Origin: Seison nebaliae
Lineage: Eukaryota > Rotifera > Pararotatoria > Seisonacea > Seisonidae
Direction: 5' to 3'
Assembly: GCA_023231475.1 (NCBI GenBank)
Contig: JALJEE010002316.1
Coordinates: 124,001-188,000 of the forward strand
DNA length: 64,000 nucleotides
The notes under the pieces are model-generated. The model was not told the DNA's origin. It did not search any database and saw only the letters and a program-made list of their open reading frames with translations. The position numbers and the translations under genes were made by a program. Of this stretch, positions 10,333-19,823 are shown in pieces. The stretch's first letter is position 1. Each line of letters begins with the position of its first letter.

Positions 10333-11244
10333 TCAATTCAATTTTTCCGAATTCAACTTCTTCTTTTCGTTCGTCATATTGATGAGCGGCAATCGATCTT
10401 CTCTCTCGTTATTTCCATTCATCCAACGATTATTATTCAGTTTGAAATTGAATCGATTTTTCAAATGAGGAGAGAAAGGGAATTTCCTTCTGATTTTCTC
10501 CGATCGAGTTTTCTCCGAGAAAAACGATTGGAAGAAAGATGGTCGATTTTGTGTGATGTTCGTTTGACAACGAACATCCGATTTCTTTTCCGGATCACGA
10601 TGAGGTAAAATTGTCGAATTCGTTTTCTTTGTGGTTAAGAGCAATAAAATATCGAATAATAAATCATTATTCTTCTTCATATTCGATCCATTGACAGATG
10701 AATTATTTGTACCGCAACGTATCAATTTTTTAGATAGAGATTTGTTGAATTCTCTCTCGTATAAACATTCGATACAATTCGGATAGAGAATGTTACAACC
10801 ACGATGACGATATGAAGTATGTGAAGTTTTCGTTCGATATTCAATTTCATTCGATACCATAGATTCATCAGAACCATCAGTCGATACGGATGACTCGGAA
10901 ATGGATGAAGAAGATGATGGAAAGTGAATGGAGTTTTTGGGATCTCTCTGCATTGAATGTCGATGTTCCATCGTCCAATTTTTCGTGTATCTCTCAAGTT
11001 GTCTCAATCGATATGCTCGTTGCATCGAATCGCCATTGACGTGAGAGAGATATAGATATTTCTTATAATTCGTATTCAGTTGTTGCATACTTCTCTGTAG
11101 ATCGAGAACATCGTGAAGAACTCTCGAATAAAGAACCGTATCGATGTCGGTTAAGATGTCCGATGTTTTACCCACGTTCTTCCGACGAAGTGTCGCTGAT
11201 TGTATATGTCGCTGACGACATGAACAATGATCGTTCATTTGCAT
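10333..11244 (-). CDS. Unrecognised Ser/Asn-rich protein ending at an in-frame UGA
   Basis: 303 codons from ATG 11244. The second Met is two codons later (MQMNDHC), so the start is slightly uncertain. A possible helical region (about residues 33-85, with DIDTVLYSRVLHDVLDLQRS) is followed by a serine-rich stretch, a Cys-containing segment CNILYPNCIECLYEREF (about 150-166, spaced like a zinc ligand set) and a basic C-terminus. I do not recognise the family. The frame ends in UGA at 10335-10333 and continues open for 148 more codons. No GT...AG pair with matching phase was found that would remove the UGA. Two separate proteins, stop readthrough and an assembly or allele-specific nonsense are all possible. 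Confidence 0.6.
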   Translation of the reverse strand: MQMNDHCSCRQRHIQSATLRRKNVGKTSDILTDIDTVLYSRVLHDVLDLQRSMQQLNTNYKKYLYLSHVNGDSMQRAYRLRQLERYTKNWTMEHRHSMQRDPKNSIHFPSSSSSISESSVSTDGSDESMVSNEIEYRTKTSHTSYRHRGCNILYPNCIECLYEREFNKSLSKKLIRCGTNNSSVNGSNMKKNNDLLFDILLLLTTKKTNSTILPHRDPEKKSDVRCQTNITQNRPSFFQSFFSEKTRSEKIRRKFPFSPHLKNRFNFKLNNNRWMNGNNEREDRLPLINMTNEKKKLNSEKLN

Positions 11245-13834
11245 TAAACGGAATGAGAATGATGTTGTGTGGAAAGGATTGTGTGTGTTGAAGGCAGATA
11301 TGGTTTTGATTGATTATCATTCATAGAATTGCAGACGTGAATTACTAACCATTCTTATTGTAAGATGTATTTGTCGTAATTGTTTTATTTGTTAATTTAC
11401 TGATTATGTTTGAGAATTTGGGGTAGTTTCGAAGGAGAAGAACATCTTGAGGAAGGAGAATGTATATGAGATTATTGTTGAAGAAGATGATGATAATGAT
11501 GGAGAAGCATTTTGAAAGACAAGAGATAAGCAAACAAAAAAATTTTATTAATTATTTTAAATTCAATTCGGAAATTATGCAGAAATATTATACATACTTA
11601 ACAAATCAATAAAGAAGCGGATGGAGAATATTGGAGCGCTAATATGAACATCATTGGAGAAGTGGAGGAAGCACTTTCGATTATATCATATGCAGCCATG
11701 TCCACGACTACTTAGCTGGAGTGTAAAGATAATAAACCATCATCAACAAATGTCCTCGTCGTTAATGATGGGAATATGTTCAGTTATGGAAATTAGACTT
11801 CTTTCTTTCATCCTCTCCCGTCACTTCGTCGAGTAGTGTCGGAGAACTACAGACATTGTTGATGACAAGGACTATGATGTAGATTATCATGATTATCATG
11901 TTCTTCATAATCATAAGACTTATTGTTGCCAACAATCATGAAGATTAGCATAAGCTCAATAAAATAAATCTGCCAGTTCAAATTTTGTAGTGAGCGAATC
12001 GGTTGCAGTAGACTAATTATCGTGCATTTGTAGTGCACATCCATCATTGTGACATAGGCACAACTTATTGGAATGTTAATCATATCTCAAATTAATATGT
12101 TATTATTTGATTGAGCATTAACTCATCTCTTTGAAAGTTGTTTAAGGTAAATGAAATTTACTAATGAAAATAAAGAAATGAATATATAACTGGACGATTT
12201 TTGGTTCAAGTACGTGAACTCAACTCTTCTACCAAACATCAATCAATCTCATCATTTATTATCGACTTAATAGTGCTCTATTCTTCAATAAGTCGATGCA
12301 TGTGCACAATCTGTGCACAACCATACTCAGTCAGTTTATTGGAATTAATTGGATTGTAAGTGAATAGACATTAAGTCCAATCTTTAGTTTTCTTTTCGGA
12401 AATGATTCATAGAAAGATTAGAGTAATATGTTTAGATGTCGAATGCACAATTGGAACGATGCACCTTTCAATAAATATTTCATTGTGATAATCTCTTTTT
12501 AATAAAGAATCGTTCCTAATTTTATCTCAAAGGAAACTCCCATATCTCCTCGTATACTACTCGCTTTTTCATGAATATTAATTACACATCAACTATCGTT
12601 CAACCAATAATGGTAAATCGATGGGAGAAACAATAATACCATACATACCGATATGCCAAGTTAAAATAAAGGAAGAATAATTTGTTTCCTGAATGATTGG
12701 GGGAAGAAAACTGTCGATTATGTCATTTGCATATCAACATTCTTATAAAGTTATTCTTGTGCCCATGTTAATTTGGAGTCGACTCCATTGAAGATTTCGT
12801 TAAGGTAAGTGTTCGATTTGATTTGAAACTCGAGAACGAAGCAAGATAATAGAGTCGAACATATCTCTACTTGTCAATATTGAAGTAGTCTATTCGGACG
12901 ACTGATTGAATTATCATATTATTTCAAAATTAATCATTCCTTCATTCCTATATGTCTAATAGTCATTTTTTTAGATTACTTACTTCTCCCATTAAATTTG
13001 ACGACGTACCTCGATAATGTTATTTACAACACATGTCCATTCCTACCAACTTTAGTGCACTCTCATTTATAGATAGGACATATCCGCGAATTATCTTTTC
13101 GGACAACCGATGACATTCTCCTAAAACATCGCGTTCCATTTAACGGAACTAATTAAATTAATTAAGAAATTAGAAAGAGGTGTAGATGTGTGAATATATT
13201 AACATTTACTTAAAATAACTATTATTTTTAGGACTTAAAAGTTGGAAGTTTTTTTATTTCAAAAAAAAAGAAGAAAACACATTTCCCATCCTTCTCCTTC
13301 AATTTCCTCATGTAAAGAAGATCATTCTTCTTAATTGCTCTTCCGCTTAACCTGGCTACTTCTTCTTCTTCTTCGTCTACTTCTTCTTGTTATTAATGTT
13401 GAGGAGATTCAAATGAATAAACGAAATTAATGAAATATGAAAATCTTCTTCCGAATGAAACAATGTCATTAATTATTTAAAGGAGGAAATTTGTCGGTAG
13501 TAGAGACGTTTATCGAGATAACCATGAGTTACAGTTATGAGGAAAACAAACAAAACCTCATGAGAAATTGTCCAGTTTTCTATTTTATTTTTGAATAATT
13601 ATCTGTTATTCACATCTAATCTTCATCTATTCATTTGTTGATTATTTGAATTAAACCTCATAATTGTAACCTTGAAACGAGAATGATTCATCATTTTCCC
13701 ACCGTTTAATTGAGTTGTAATTCGCATGAGAATACTAATTTAAAATGCTTCACTTCAATTATAAAGACATTCATTTTTGAATTTCACTTGATTTTCGTTA
13801 CGGAAAATTATTTTTATTTTTTCCACCTTCCACC
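11245..13834. other. Intergenic, 2.6 kb, no supported gene
   Basis: Only short frames with biased composition are seen. A CTTCTT-type microsatellite lies near 13354-13392. The bases just upstream of 13835 are the leader of the next gene. GTGCACA occurs twice around 12301-12320. I see no RNA gene or mobile-element frame. Confidence 0.5.
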
Positions 13835-14347
13835 ATGCATTGTATGTCGGCCATCTATCTCACAAATGCTGACCCTCACGAATGTCAAAGATGGTTCCGA
13901 AAAATCTCCCAAATTTTACTGCTCTGTCCCACATTCAAGAATCGTCAACCGAAAGACGGAGGAAATTATTCCGATTATTTATCGATAGATCAATATCGAT
14001 ATATTAGTCGTTTGTGTATGGCAGAGAAACAGATAAAGGAATTGCCATCGCAATTAAAACACACAATCGTTCCATTCTACGAACAAATGCCACCTCTCAA
14101 CAATGTGAGTAGTAAACCTCAAGAGACCAAACGAAAGACGACCCGTTCAACAACGACGAATAAGAGAAAGCAGAAAAGGAAGACGAAGAAGAAGAAAATT
14201 CCGAAAAGAAGAAATTTTAATTTGATCCGAAGAAAAAGACCGAAACTGTTGAAAAAGAAGCAGAAGAAAGAGAAAGAGAACGAGAACTTTGACGAGGGCG
14301 ATAAAATCGATTTGATACAAGACATTGACAATTTGAGAAACGTGTAA
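13835..14347 (+). CDS. Unrecognised protein with a very basic C-terminal half
   Basis: 170 codons, single exon, starting at ATG 13835 in a good context (CACC before ATG). A second Met is three codons later. Residues 1-90 look globular, with Cys and aromatic residues (ECQRWFRKISQI, STFKNR-like basic turns, LCMAEKQIKELPSQLK). Residues about 95-150 are almost entirely Lys, Arg and Thr, and the last 20 are acidic (EGDKIDLIQDIDN). The basic block resembles nucleolar or nuclear localisation and RNA-binding tails, which is only inference. No family is recognised. The opposite strand is open here too, but that is a shadow of the Lys codons. A poly(A)-like AATAAA follows the stop at once. Confidence 0.6.
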   Translation: MHCMSAIYLTNADPHECQRWFRKISQILLLCPTFKNRQPKDGGNYSDYLSIDQYRYISRLCMAEKQIKELPSQLKHTIVPFYEQMPPLNNVSSKPQETKRKTTRSTTTNKRKQKRKTKKKKIPKRRNFNLIRRKRPKLLKKKQKKEKENENFDEGDKIDLIQDIDNLRNV

Positions 14348-14423
14348 AATAAATTTTTTCTCCATATTTCTAATGACTATTTTCTTTTTAAAAAGTAAAT
14401 TAAATTATAAATATTTGAATCTA

Positions 14424-14610
14424 GGACAAAACGGCAATCTTTTATATTTTTTTCTAAAAAATGAGAAATTGGACAAAACGGCACTCTTTTTTAAACATAA
14501 CTTTTTGAGTCTGAGATTTTGAGAAAAGAAAATTCCTTATCTACTTCTCTCTCTTTCAATCAATAGAATAGACTAAAAAAGTATGTATAAAAAAGGGTGC
14601 CGTTTTGTCT
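14424..14610. repeat. Hairpin repeat: GGACAAAACGGCA unit, two direct and one inverted
   Basis: GGACAAAACGGCAATCTTTT at 14424-14443 recurs as GGACAAAACGGCACTCTTTT at 14471-14490. The segment 14471-14512 is then mirrored at 14570-14610, where GTGCCGTTTTGTCT reads back. The arms match at about 36 of 41 positions with a loop of about 57 bases. It stands between two genes on the plus strand. It may be a small foldback element or a stem-forming 3'-UTR structure of the gene ending at 14347. Confidence 0.7.
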
Positions 14611-14947
14611 AACGATAGGAACTAACGATTAAATGAAACATAATTTTAAGGTGCTAAATAAATTTTGTGAAGAAATTTCAGATAAGTAAATTATAATGTC
14701 CATCTTTAATGAATTTGAAGGGAGTTAATCATGCGATTCATGATACATGATCCCATTTGGACGGTCGCCATCATAATTAATTCATTAACGATAATTATAT
14801 CATCGACAATAGTATATCATTTGACATTTGAAGCAGAATATTATTATAGTTTCTTTCCTTCTTTTCCTGCAAAATATAAAAACGATTTTCGTAAAAGATT
14901 TTTCAAAAAAATTCTTGAAATTTTTTCTCGTAATTTTCGTGAGCAGG

Positions 14948-15267
14948 ATGAATTATTTCCGTAAAATCTTCATTATCTTTCTATTGTTATTCGTTTCGTT
15001 AACGAATTCGATGCATTTGGAAAATAAACGATATTTCGGTTTACTAATGAGCAGGAACAATAATGACGCGGACAAATCAAACGATTATTTTCCAATGATG
15101 TATATCGGACAGGACAAACATGTGTCGACATTGCAGAGAATATTAAAGTTTTAATTTATCTCACACATTTTCTTCTCATCTACCTCAATAATTGTAGTCA
15201 ATTGAAAACGGAGACGAAATGGAGAAAACCGAAGAATTATTTCGAGAATCCATATTTGAAATTTTAG
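14948..15267 (+). CDS. Small secreted protein or peptide precursor (unrecognised)
   Basis: Two exons by phase and splice signals: 14948-15147 and 15198-15267 (89 residues). Without splicing the frame stops right after the donor. The N-terminus is a clear signal peptide (RKIFIIFLLLFVSLTNS). The mature part begins MHLENKRYFGLLMSR, with a dibasic KR processing site, and the second exon ends with a basic aromatic tail (WRKPKNYFENPYLKF). There are no cysteines and no amidation glycine next to the KR site. Size, signal peptide and dibasic site resemble a neuropeptide or hormone precursor, but I match it to no known family. An alternative phase at the junction leads to a different, less likely tail. 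An AG acceptor just before the ATG suggests a 5'-UTR intron. Confidence 0.5.
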
Positions 15268-15330
15268 AAAAATTCTTCTTAAAATCTTTATTCGTAATTA
15301 ATTAGAAAATGAATTAATTTAAATAAATTC

Positions 15331-15738
15331 TTATTGTCCCGTTGGCATCGTATCGGTAAGTTTTTGAAATGTTCGATTTTTTATATGAGTTTTCTTCAAG
15401 TCGCTTAATGTCATACTGTTGATATCTTCGTTTTCTGAATTTATCGAATTCTTCTCGCTAATTACTTTTTTAATTTTTTTTATTGATCGTTTAATATCAC
15501 TATCGTATAGTAGTTCGGCTTGGATATGCTTATATCGATAAATGAAGTAACTGAATATGATGACGGAAAGAAATAATTGAGTGAGAGAGATACCTAAAAT
15601 AGTTTTCGTTATCACTTCACAGTAACTGGACTCGCAACTAATGCGGAGGAGAAATGGCTGAACTTTCTCTTTCGACATCTCCACATCGTTCCCATTTAAT
15701 TTGGCGAAGAAAGTTACGAAAATGAAAGAGGAGAACAT
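15331..15738 (-). CDS. Small type I membrane protein, unrecognised
   Basis: 135 residues from ATG 15738; the open frame extends seven codons upstream but starts there only with TTG. A signal peptide (MFSSFIFVTFFAKLNG) is followed by a short extracellular part with two cysteines (CESSYC), one membrane segment (LTQLFLSVIIFSYFIY, about residues 53-72), and a basic then Ser/Asn/Glu-rich cytoplasmic tail of about 65 residues. This is the topology of an accessory subunit or small receptor, but no family is recognised. It lies only 93 bp downstream of the DHTKD1 stop on the same strand, so its promoter must lie in or near the DHTKD1 3' end, or it could be read from the same transcript. It converges with the small secreted gene. 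Confidence 0.6.
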   Translation of the reverse strand: MFSSFIFVTFFAKLNGNDVEMSKEKVQPFLLRISCESSYCEVITKTILGISLTQLFLSVIIFSYFIYRYKHIQAELLYDSDIKRSIKKIKKVISEKNSINSENEDINSMTLSDLKKTHIKNRTFQKLTDTMPTGQ

Positions 15739-15831
15739 ATTCTTATTTGGAGTTTTCAATAAAGAATGGGAATAAATGAAATGAAAGTAATTTGAAAAAT
15801 CAAATTTTTTCAGATTTTCCTTCTGAAATAG

Positions 15832-18435
15832 TTAGAGAATGAGTTCGAGTAAATTCGTCTTTAACTTTTCCACTTCTTTCTTATGTAATTCACCGATTCC
15901 CACGGCAGGTGCAGAAATCGGTGGACGTCCATGATAATGAATTTTCGTTCTTAATAAATGACGAAATCGAGCGTCAATAAATGACCAACATCCACCATTT
16001 TCCGGTTCTTCTTGTGACCAGATAATTTTTTCACAATTTTCAAATTTTGAGAGAATATCATGCAATTCCATCGCTGGAAATGGTACCAATTGTTCCAGAC
16101 GAATCAGTTCGACATTATTGTAATCTGCTAAAAGTTCTTTGACTAAATAATAATGACGTCCGGAAACCAGAATTATAGTTTTAATTTGAATTTTCGAATT
16201 TTTCTTTTCGGGAATGACAGGAAGAAATTTCGTTCCCATCGACATTTCCTCATAAGTGGAAATACATTGGGGATGTCGTAACATTCCTTTTGGTGTTGGT
16301 ATGATTAGCGGTGTTCTAAAATTTCTTTCAATTTGTCGTCGTAATAAATGGAAATATTGAGATGGTGTTGATGGATTTGATATTTGAATATTGATGGTAT
16401 CGTCATCGATTTTCGTTTGTTGACTATTGGTCAATTGGAGGAATCGTTCGATTCGACATGACGTATGTTCCGGTCCCATACCTTCATATCCGTGTGGTAA
16501 TAATAGAACGAGTGCTGATTGTAATAACCATTTTGAATAAGCAGAAGCGATGAATGTGTCAATAACTGCTTGAGCGCCATTGAAAAAGTCGCCAAATTGT
16601 GCTTCCCAAATAGTCAATTGTTTGGGCGTTTCTAACGAATGACCAAATTCAAAAGCTAAAACTGCTTCTTCCGATAATAAAGAATTACAAACTTCCAATC
16701 TTCCTTCACACAACAAATCATTTAATGGTATATGACACTCTTCAGTTTGCTGATCGATTAATGTGAAATGTCGTTGTGCGAATGTGCCTCTTCCACAATC
16801 TTGGCCACTTAATCGCACATTGTGCCCATCCATCATTAACGACCCAATAGCACATGCTTCGGCCGTTGCCCAATCGATCGGTAATTTTTCATTCGATCTC
16901 TCTAACCGTTTCTCGATATGATGTTTCATGATGGTGGAATGAGGAACAATTCGTTCGATTTCTCGATCTCCCAATGAAACTGACATCGACGTGATCATTT
17001 TCAATTCTTCTTTTCGACAACCAGTTGACCATTTGGTGATTTCCCCTTTTTTCGGATGAACAATATTTTCTGACCATTTCTTCTTCAAACTATAATCCGT
17101 CGGATTAACATTTTCACATTCATCTAATGACTCATTTAAAAAATTTCGAAATTTCAAAATTTCATTTTTCAAATTATTTTCATTTAAAATTTTTCTTTTT
17201 TTCAAATTCTCACAAATAGTTTGTGGAATTGAGAGGATTCTTGAACGGATTTCTTCATAAGTTTTCGGTTGAGTAAATGACGGTTCATCCAATTCATTAT
17301 GTCCCCATTTCCGCATACAAACCATATCGATAATGATATCGTTTTTAAATTTCTTCCGATATTCTACTGCCAATTGAGCTGCTTTCAAAATCATTTCTAA
17401 ATTCTCACCATCTACTCGAATAACGGGAATATTCTTTCCTGATAATTTAGCTGTATCTGAAGTAAAAATTGATGATCTTCCATCTTTCACATTAGTAGCG
17501 AAACCCAATTCATTATTCACTATCACATGAATTGATCCATTCACATTAAATCCTTTCAAATCACTCATTTGAATCATTTCGGCGATAACTCCTTGTCCAG
17601 CAAATGCTGCATCGCCATGAATCTGAAGATTGAAAATATCATCATGAGAAGCATCTCCCATTTTACTTCTCGTTTTCCCCATTGATACTGGACTCACCAA
17701 TTCCAAATGTGATGGATTCGGAATTAAACTACATTCCACCCCACAAATATCGTTCGTCAGAAATAAATGAGATAAAACATCACCAGTTATCATGGGATTA
17801 TTTTCAGTGATATGTGCAGGAAATTCAGACATTCCACGAATCTTTCGGAACATTAGACATGGATCATATTTCAATAAATTTACAAGAATATTACAACGAC
17901 CTCGATGTACCGCTCCAATGACACATTTCTTCAATCCATTATCATGAGCTGATTTGAAGAGTTGATGTAAAAGAGCGATGCTTCCTTCTGCTCCTTCACC
18001 CGAATATCGTTTTAATGACGGAAATTTTTTTCCCATAAAAATATCTAATTCTTCCGATTTAGCCATTAAAATCGCCGAATTTCTCAACGTCTCTTCATTA
18101 ATATTTTCGTCGAATAATTCTTCATATCTATCCCACAACCAATTCCGTCTCTCTTCATCGAACATATGATCAGCTTCTATTGTTAATGATTTGGAATAAC
18201 GTTGGAGAAATTCATTTAAAATTTTCTCATTCATCATCGATTCTTTTACATTCAAACATTTCAATGTTAAACTTTTACAATAACTCTTATTCAATTTTGA
18301 TGAATACCAGTGACCGGAAGAACGACATTTATCTCGAATTATTCCATATTCTAACGGATCGATTTCTTCTTTCACGATCGTTCTCGTCGAAAGACGACGG
18401 ACGATGTTCTTATTCAAATAACGAATTCTCAACAT
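15832..18435 (-). CDS. DHTKD1: 2-oxoadipate dehydrogenase E1 component (DHTKD1)
   Basis: Single exon, 867 residues (human 919). This thiamine-diphosphate enzyme decarboxylates 2-oxoadipate (lysine/tryptophan breakdown) in the mitochondrial matrix, passing glutaryl to the E2 of the 2-oxoglutarate dehydrogenase complex. An Arg-rich N-terminus (LRIRYLNKNIVRRLSTRT) fits a mitochondrial presequence. Landmarks are KRYSGEGAEG (about 143), GAVHRGR (about 175), the ThDP site GDAAFAGQG with the distal Asn pair in IVNNELG (about 275-309), GHNELDEPSFTQP, and the C-terminal transketolase region with EAQFGDFFNGAQ, GYEGMGPEHTS and EEPENGGCW. It lacks the Ca2+-binding N-terminal segment of OGDH, and GHNELDEP with this length fits DHTKD1. 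The start at ATG 18435 gives the presequence. Confidence 0.95.
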   Translation of the reverse strand: MLRIRYLNKNIVRRLSTRTIVKEEIDPLEYGIIRDKCRSSGHWYSSKLNKSYCKSLTLKCLNVKESMMNEKILNEFLQRYSKSLTIEADHMFDEERRNWLWDRYEELFDENINEETLRNSAILMAKSEELDIFMGKKFPSLKRYSGEGAEGSIALLHQLFKSAHDNGLKKCVIGAVHRGRCNILVNLLKYDPCLMFRKIRGMSEFPAHITENNPMITGDVLSHLFLTNDICGVECSLIPNPSHLELVSPVSMGKTRSKMGDASHDDIFNLQIHGDAAFAGQGVIAEMIQMSDLKGFNVNGSIHVIVNNELGFATNVKDGRSSIFTSDTAKLSGKNIPVIRVDGENLEMILKAAQLAVEYRKKFKNDIIIDMVCMRKWGHNELDEPSFTQPKTYEEIRSRILSIPQTICENLKKRKILNENNLKNEILKFRNFLNESLDECENVNPTDYSLKKKWSENIVHPKKGEITKWSTGCRKEELKMITSMSVSLGDREIERIVPHSTIMKHHIEKRLERSNEKLPIDWATAEACAIGSLMMDGHNVRLSGQDCGRGTFAQRHFTLIDQQTEECHIPLNDLLCEGRLEVCNSLLSEEAVLAFEFGHSLETPKQLTIWEAQFGDFFNGAQAVIDTFIASAYSKWLLQSALVLLLPHGYEGMGPEHTSCRIERFLQLTNSQQTKIDDDTINIQISNPSTPSQYFHLLRRQIERNFRTPLIIPTPKGMLRHPQCISTYEEMSMGTKFLPVIPEKKNSKIQIKTIILVSGRHYYLVKELLADYNNVELIRLEQLVPFPAMELHDILSKFENCEKIIWSQEEPENGGCWSFIDARFRHLLRTKIHYHGRPPISAPAVGIGELHKKEVEKLKTNLLELIL

Positions 18436-18802
18436 TTCCCTTCCGAAATGAATCCAACTGGTCCAATCTCATCATTTGGGAAAGAGAATGAGCTTTCAAT
18501 AATTTAAGGTGAAATTTTATTAAATAATAAAAATAAAGAGAACTATTTCAATTTTTGAGCGTCTCCATCTTCTTTTCGGTCATCTTCGTTCACAAAAACT
18601 TTTTTCAAAATATTTTACAAAAATTTTTTGGGAAAAATTCAAAAAAAAATTTGAAAAATTCTCAAGAAATTTTTTAGAAAAATTCAAAAAAAAATTTGAA
18701 AAATTCTCTAGAAATTTTTTAGGAAAATTCAAAAAAAATTTAAGAAAATTAAGAATGGAATTTGGAAAACATTTTCTATGTACAATTCAGACGAGAGAGA
18801 AA
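18436..18802. other. Intergenic between DHTKD1 and SDE2
   Basis: The 367-bp gap between two minus-strand genes holds the DHTKD1 promoter on its left side and the SDE2 3' end on its right. It contains a 45-bp tandem repeat listed separately. I see no coding region. Confidence 0.5.
18631..18745. repeat. 45-bp tandem repeat, about 2.5 copies
   Basis: GAAAAATTCAAAAAAAAATT recurs with a period of 45 bases, starting near 18632, 18677 and 18722, with the last copy slightly shorter. Each unit alternates A-runs and T-runs. It lies in the SDE2 3' flank. Confidence 0.75.
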
Positions 18803-19516
18803 TTATTTGACGATTTTTTCTTCATCAGAATCGGAATCTGAATTTTCATTATCTGAAAAACCGAAATCATCCATTCCTATCCAATTATCGTTTTTCATTC
18901 GTTTCCGTTTGAATTGATGATCATCATCTTTCCCGTCATTATCATCCACGTCATTATTCTTATTCTTCAATGCTTCGTCGATTCCTGTGGCGATGGATTC
19001 ATTTTTCTCTTTGATCGTGTCCAATAAATCGTTAACAACATCGACGTCAGTTCTTTCATTTTCCTCGTTAAATTTTTGTCGTTCTAATTCCTCTCTCTCT
19101 TTCTCTTGACCAATACGTCGTTTTCGATCGATTCGTTTCCTTTTTCGCTTTTTATTTCCATTCTCTTCTTCCTCCTCTTCTTTCGGGTCGTTGGAGAACC
19201 ATTTCTTTATATCCTTCTCATTTTGAACATCTCGAAATCGACGTCCAGTCAAATCTCGACAAGCTAATCGATTCTTTGAAATGACGATGCCTTTTCCAAA
19301 TGCACGTAACAATGAACCAAATCCACCTTTCCCTCCTAATAATCTCGGAGTAACCGTCACTAATCCATTGGGATATAATTCATTTATGTCTCTTATCAAT
19401 TTACTCTCATGATCTCTTACATGGTAATTGGTGAATAAACTTTCATCAATTTCACTTTTATCGATCACTTCATATTTGTTAGTGAATGAGAAGGGACAAT
19501 AAAAAATAATTGACAT
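18803..19516 (-). CDS. SDE2: SDE2, replication-stress and splicing factor
   Basis: Single exon, 237 residues (human 451). Human SDE2 has an N-terminal ubiquitin-like fold that is cut off after a Gly-Gly pair, releasing a Lys-starting fragment that works with PCNA in replication stress and in spliceosomes. Here the diagnostic block [16 protein letters not shown] (about residues 59-74) holds the GG|KGG cut site, and [13 protein letters not shown] follows. A ubiquitin-like region precedes it. The rest is charged Lys/Glu/Asp-rich and ends in an acidic SDSDSDEE run. The C-terminal SAP domain of vertebrate SDE2 is not visible. It faces SMC4 head to head, with a 307-bp gap between start codons. Confidence 0.9.
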   Translation of the reverse strand: MSIIFYCPFSFTNKYEVIDKSEIDESLFTNYHVRDHESKLIRDINELYPNGLVTVTPRLLGGKGGFGSLLRAFGKGIVISKNRLACRDLTGRRFRDVQNEKDIKKWFSNDPKEEEEEENGNKKRKRKRIDRKRRIGQEKEREELERQKFNEENERTDVDVVNDLLDTIKEKNESIATGIDEALKNKNNDVDDNDGKDDDHQFKRKRMKNDNWIGMDDFGFSDNENSDSDSDEEKIVK

Positions 19517-19823
19517 AATTTTAAAAACAATTTTTTGTTCTAAGCTTAAAATTTAAATTTAAGAGGAAAAATTTTTCAAATTAAAATTAATTTCTCTATT
19601 CATAAAATTATTCTTTCTCCCGACCATTCAAATTGTCCTCTTTCTCTTTCCATTCCGTCTATCTATCATTGCCGACTTTTCTTATAAATCAATTTATCTC
19701 ATTAGAAAATTGGTCAATTACAAATTGCCGAATAATCTTTTGATTTTAAGTCGAGGAATTTTGAGTTTGAGAAAATTTTTCAAATTTTTTTTCCAGTTAT
19801 TCCAAATTAGAAAAAACGACATA
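19517..19823. promoter_or_regulatory. Shared divergent promoter region of SDE2 and SMC4
   Basis: The start codons of SDE2 (minus) and SMC4 (plus) are 307 bp apart. A pyrimidine-rich stretch (TTTTTTTTCCAG, ending near 19797) just before the SMC4 ATG looks like an acceptor and may close a 5'-UTR intron. I cannot point to single factor sites. Confidence 0.45.

Noticed and set aside
14119-14365. Minus-strand open frames rich in Phe, Leu and Ser over the basic gene
   Set aside because: They are the complement of the Lys/Arg codon block of the plus-strand gene and carry no membrane-protein logic beyond T-rich bias.
14731-14964. Plus-strand frame with a hydrophobic start
   Set aside because: It overlaps the better-supported secreted-protein gene in another frame and looks like a 5' leader.
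15832-18435. Assignment as OGDH (2-oxoglutarate dehydrogenase)
   Set aside because: Length and the ThDP-site spacing fit DHTKD1, and the N-terminal OGDH region is absent.
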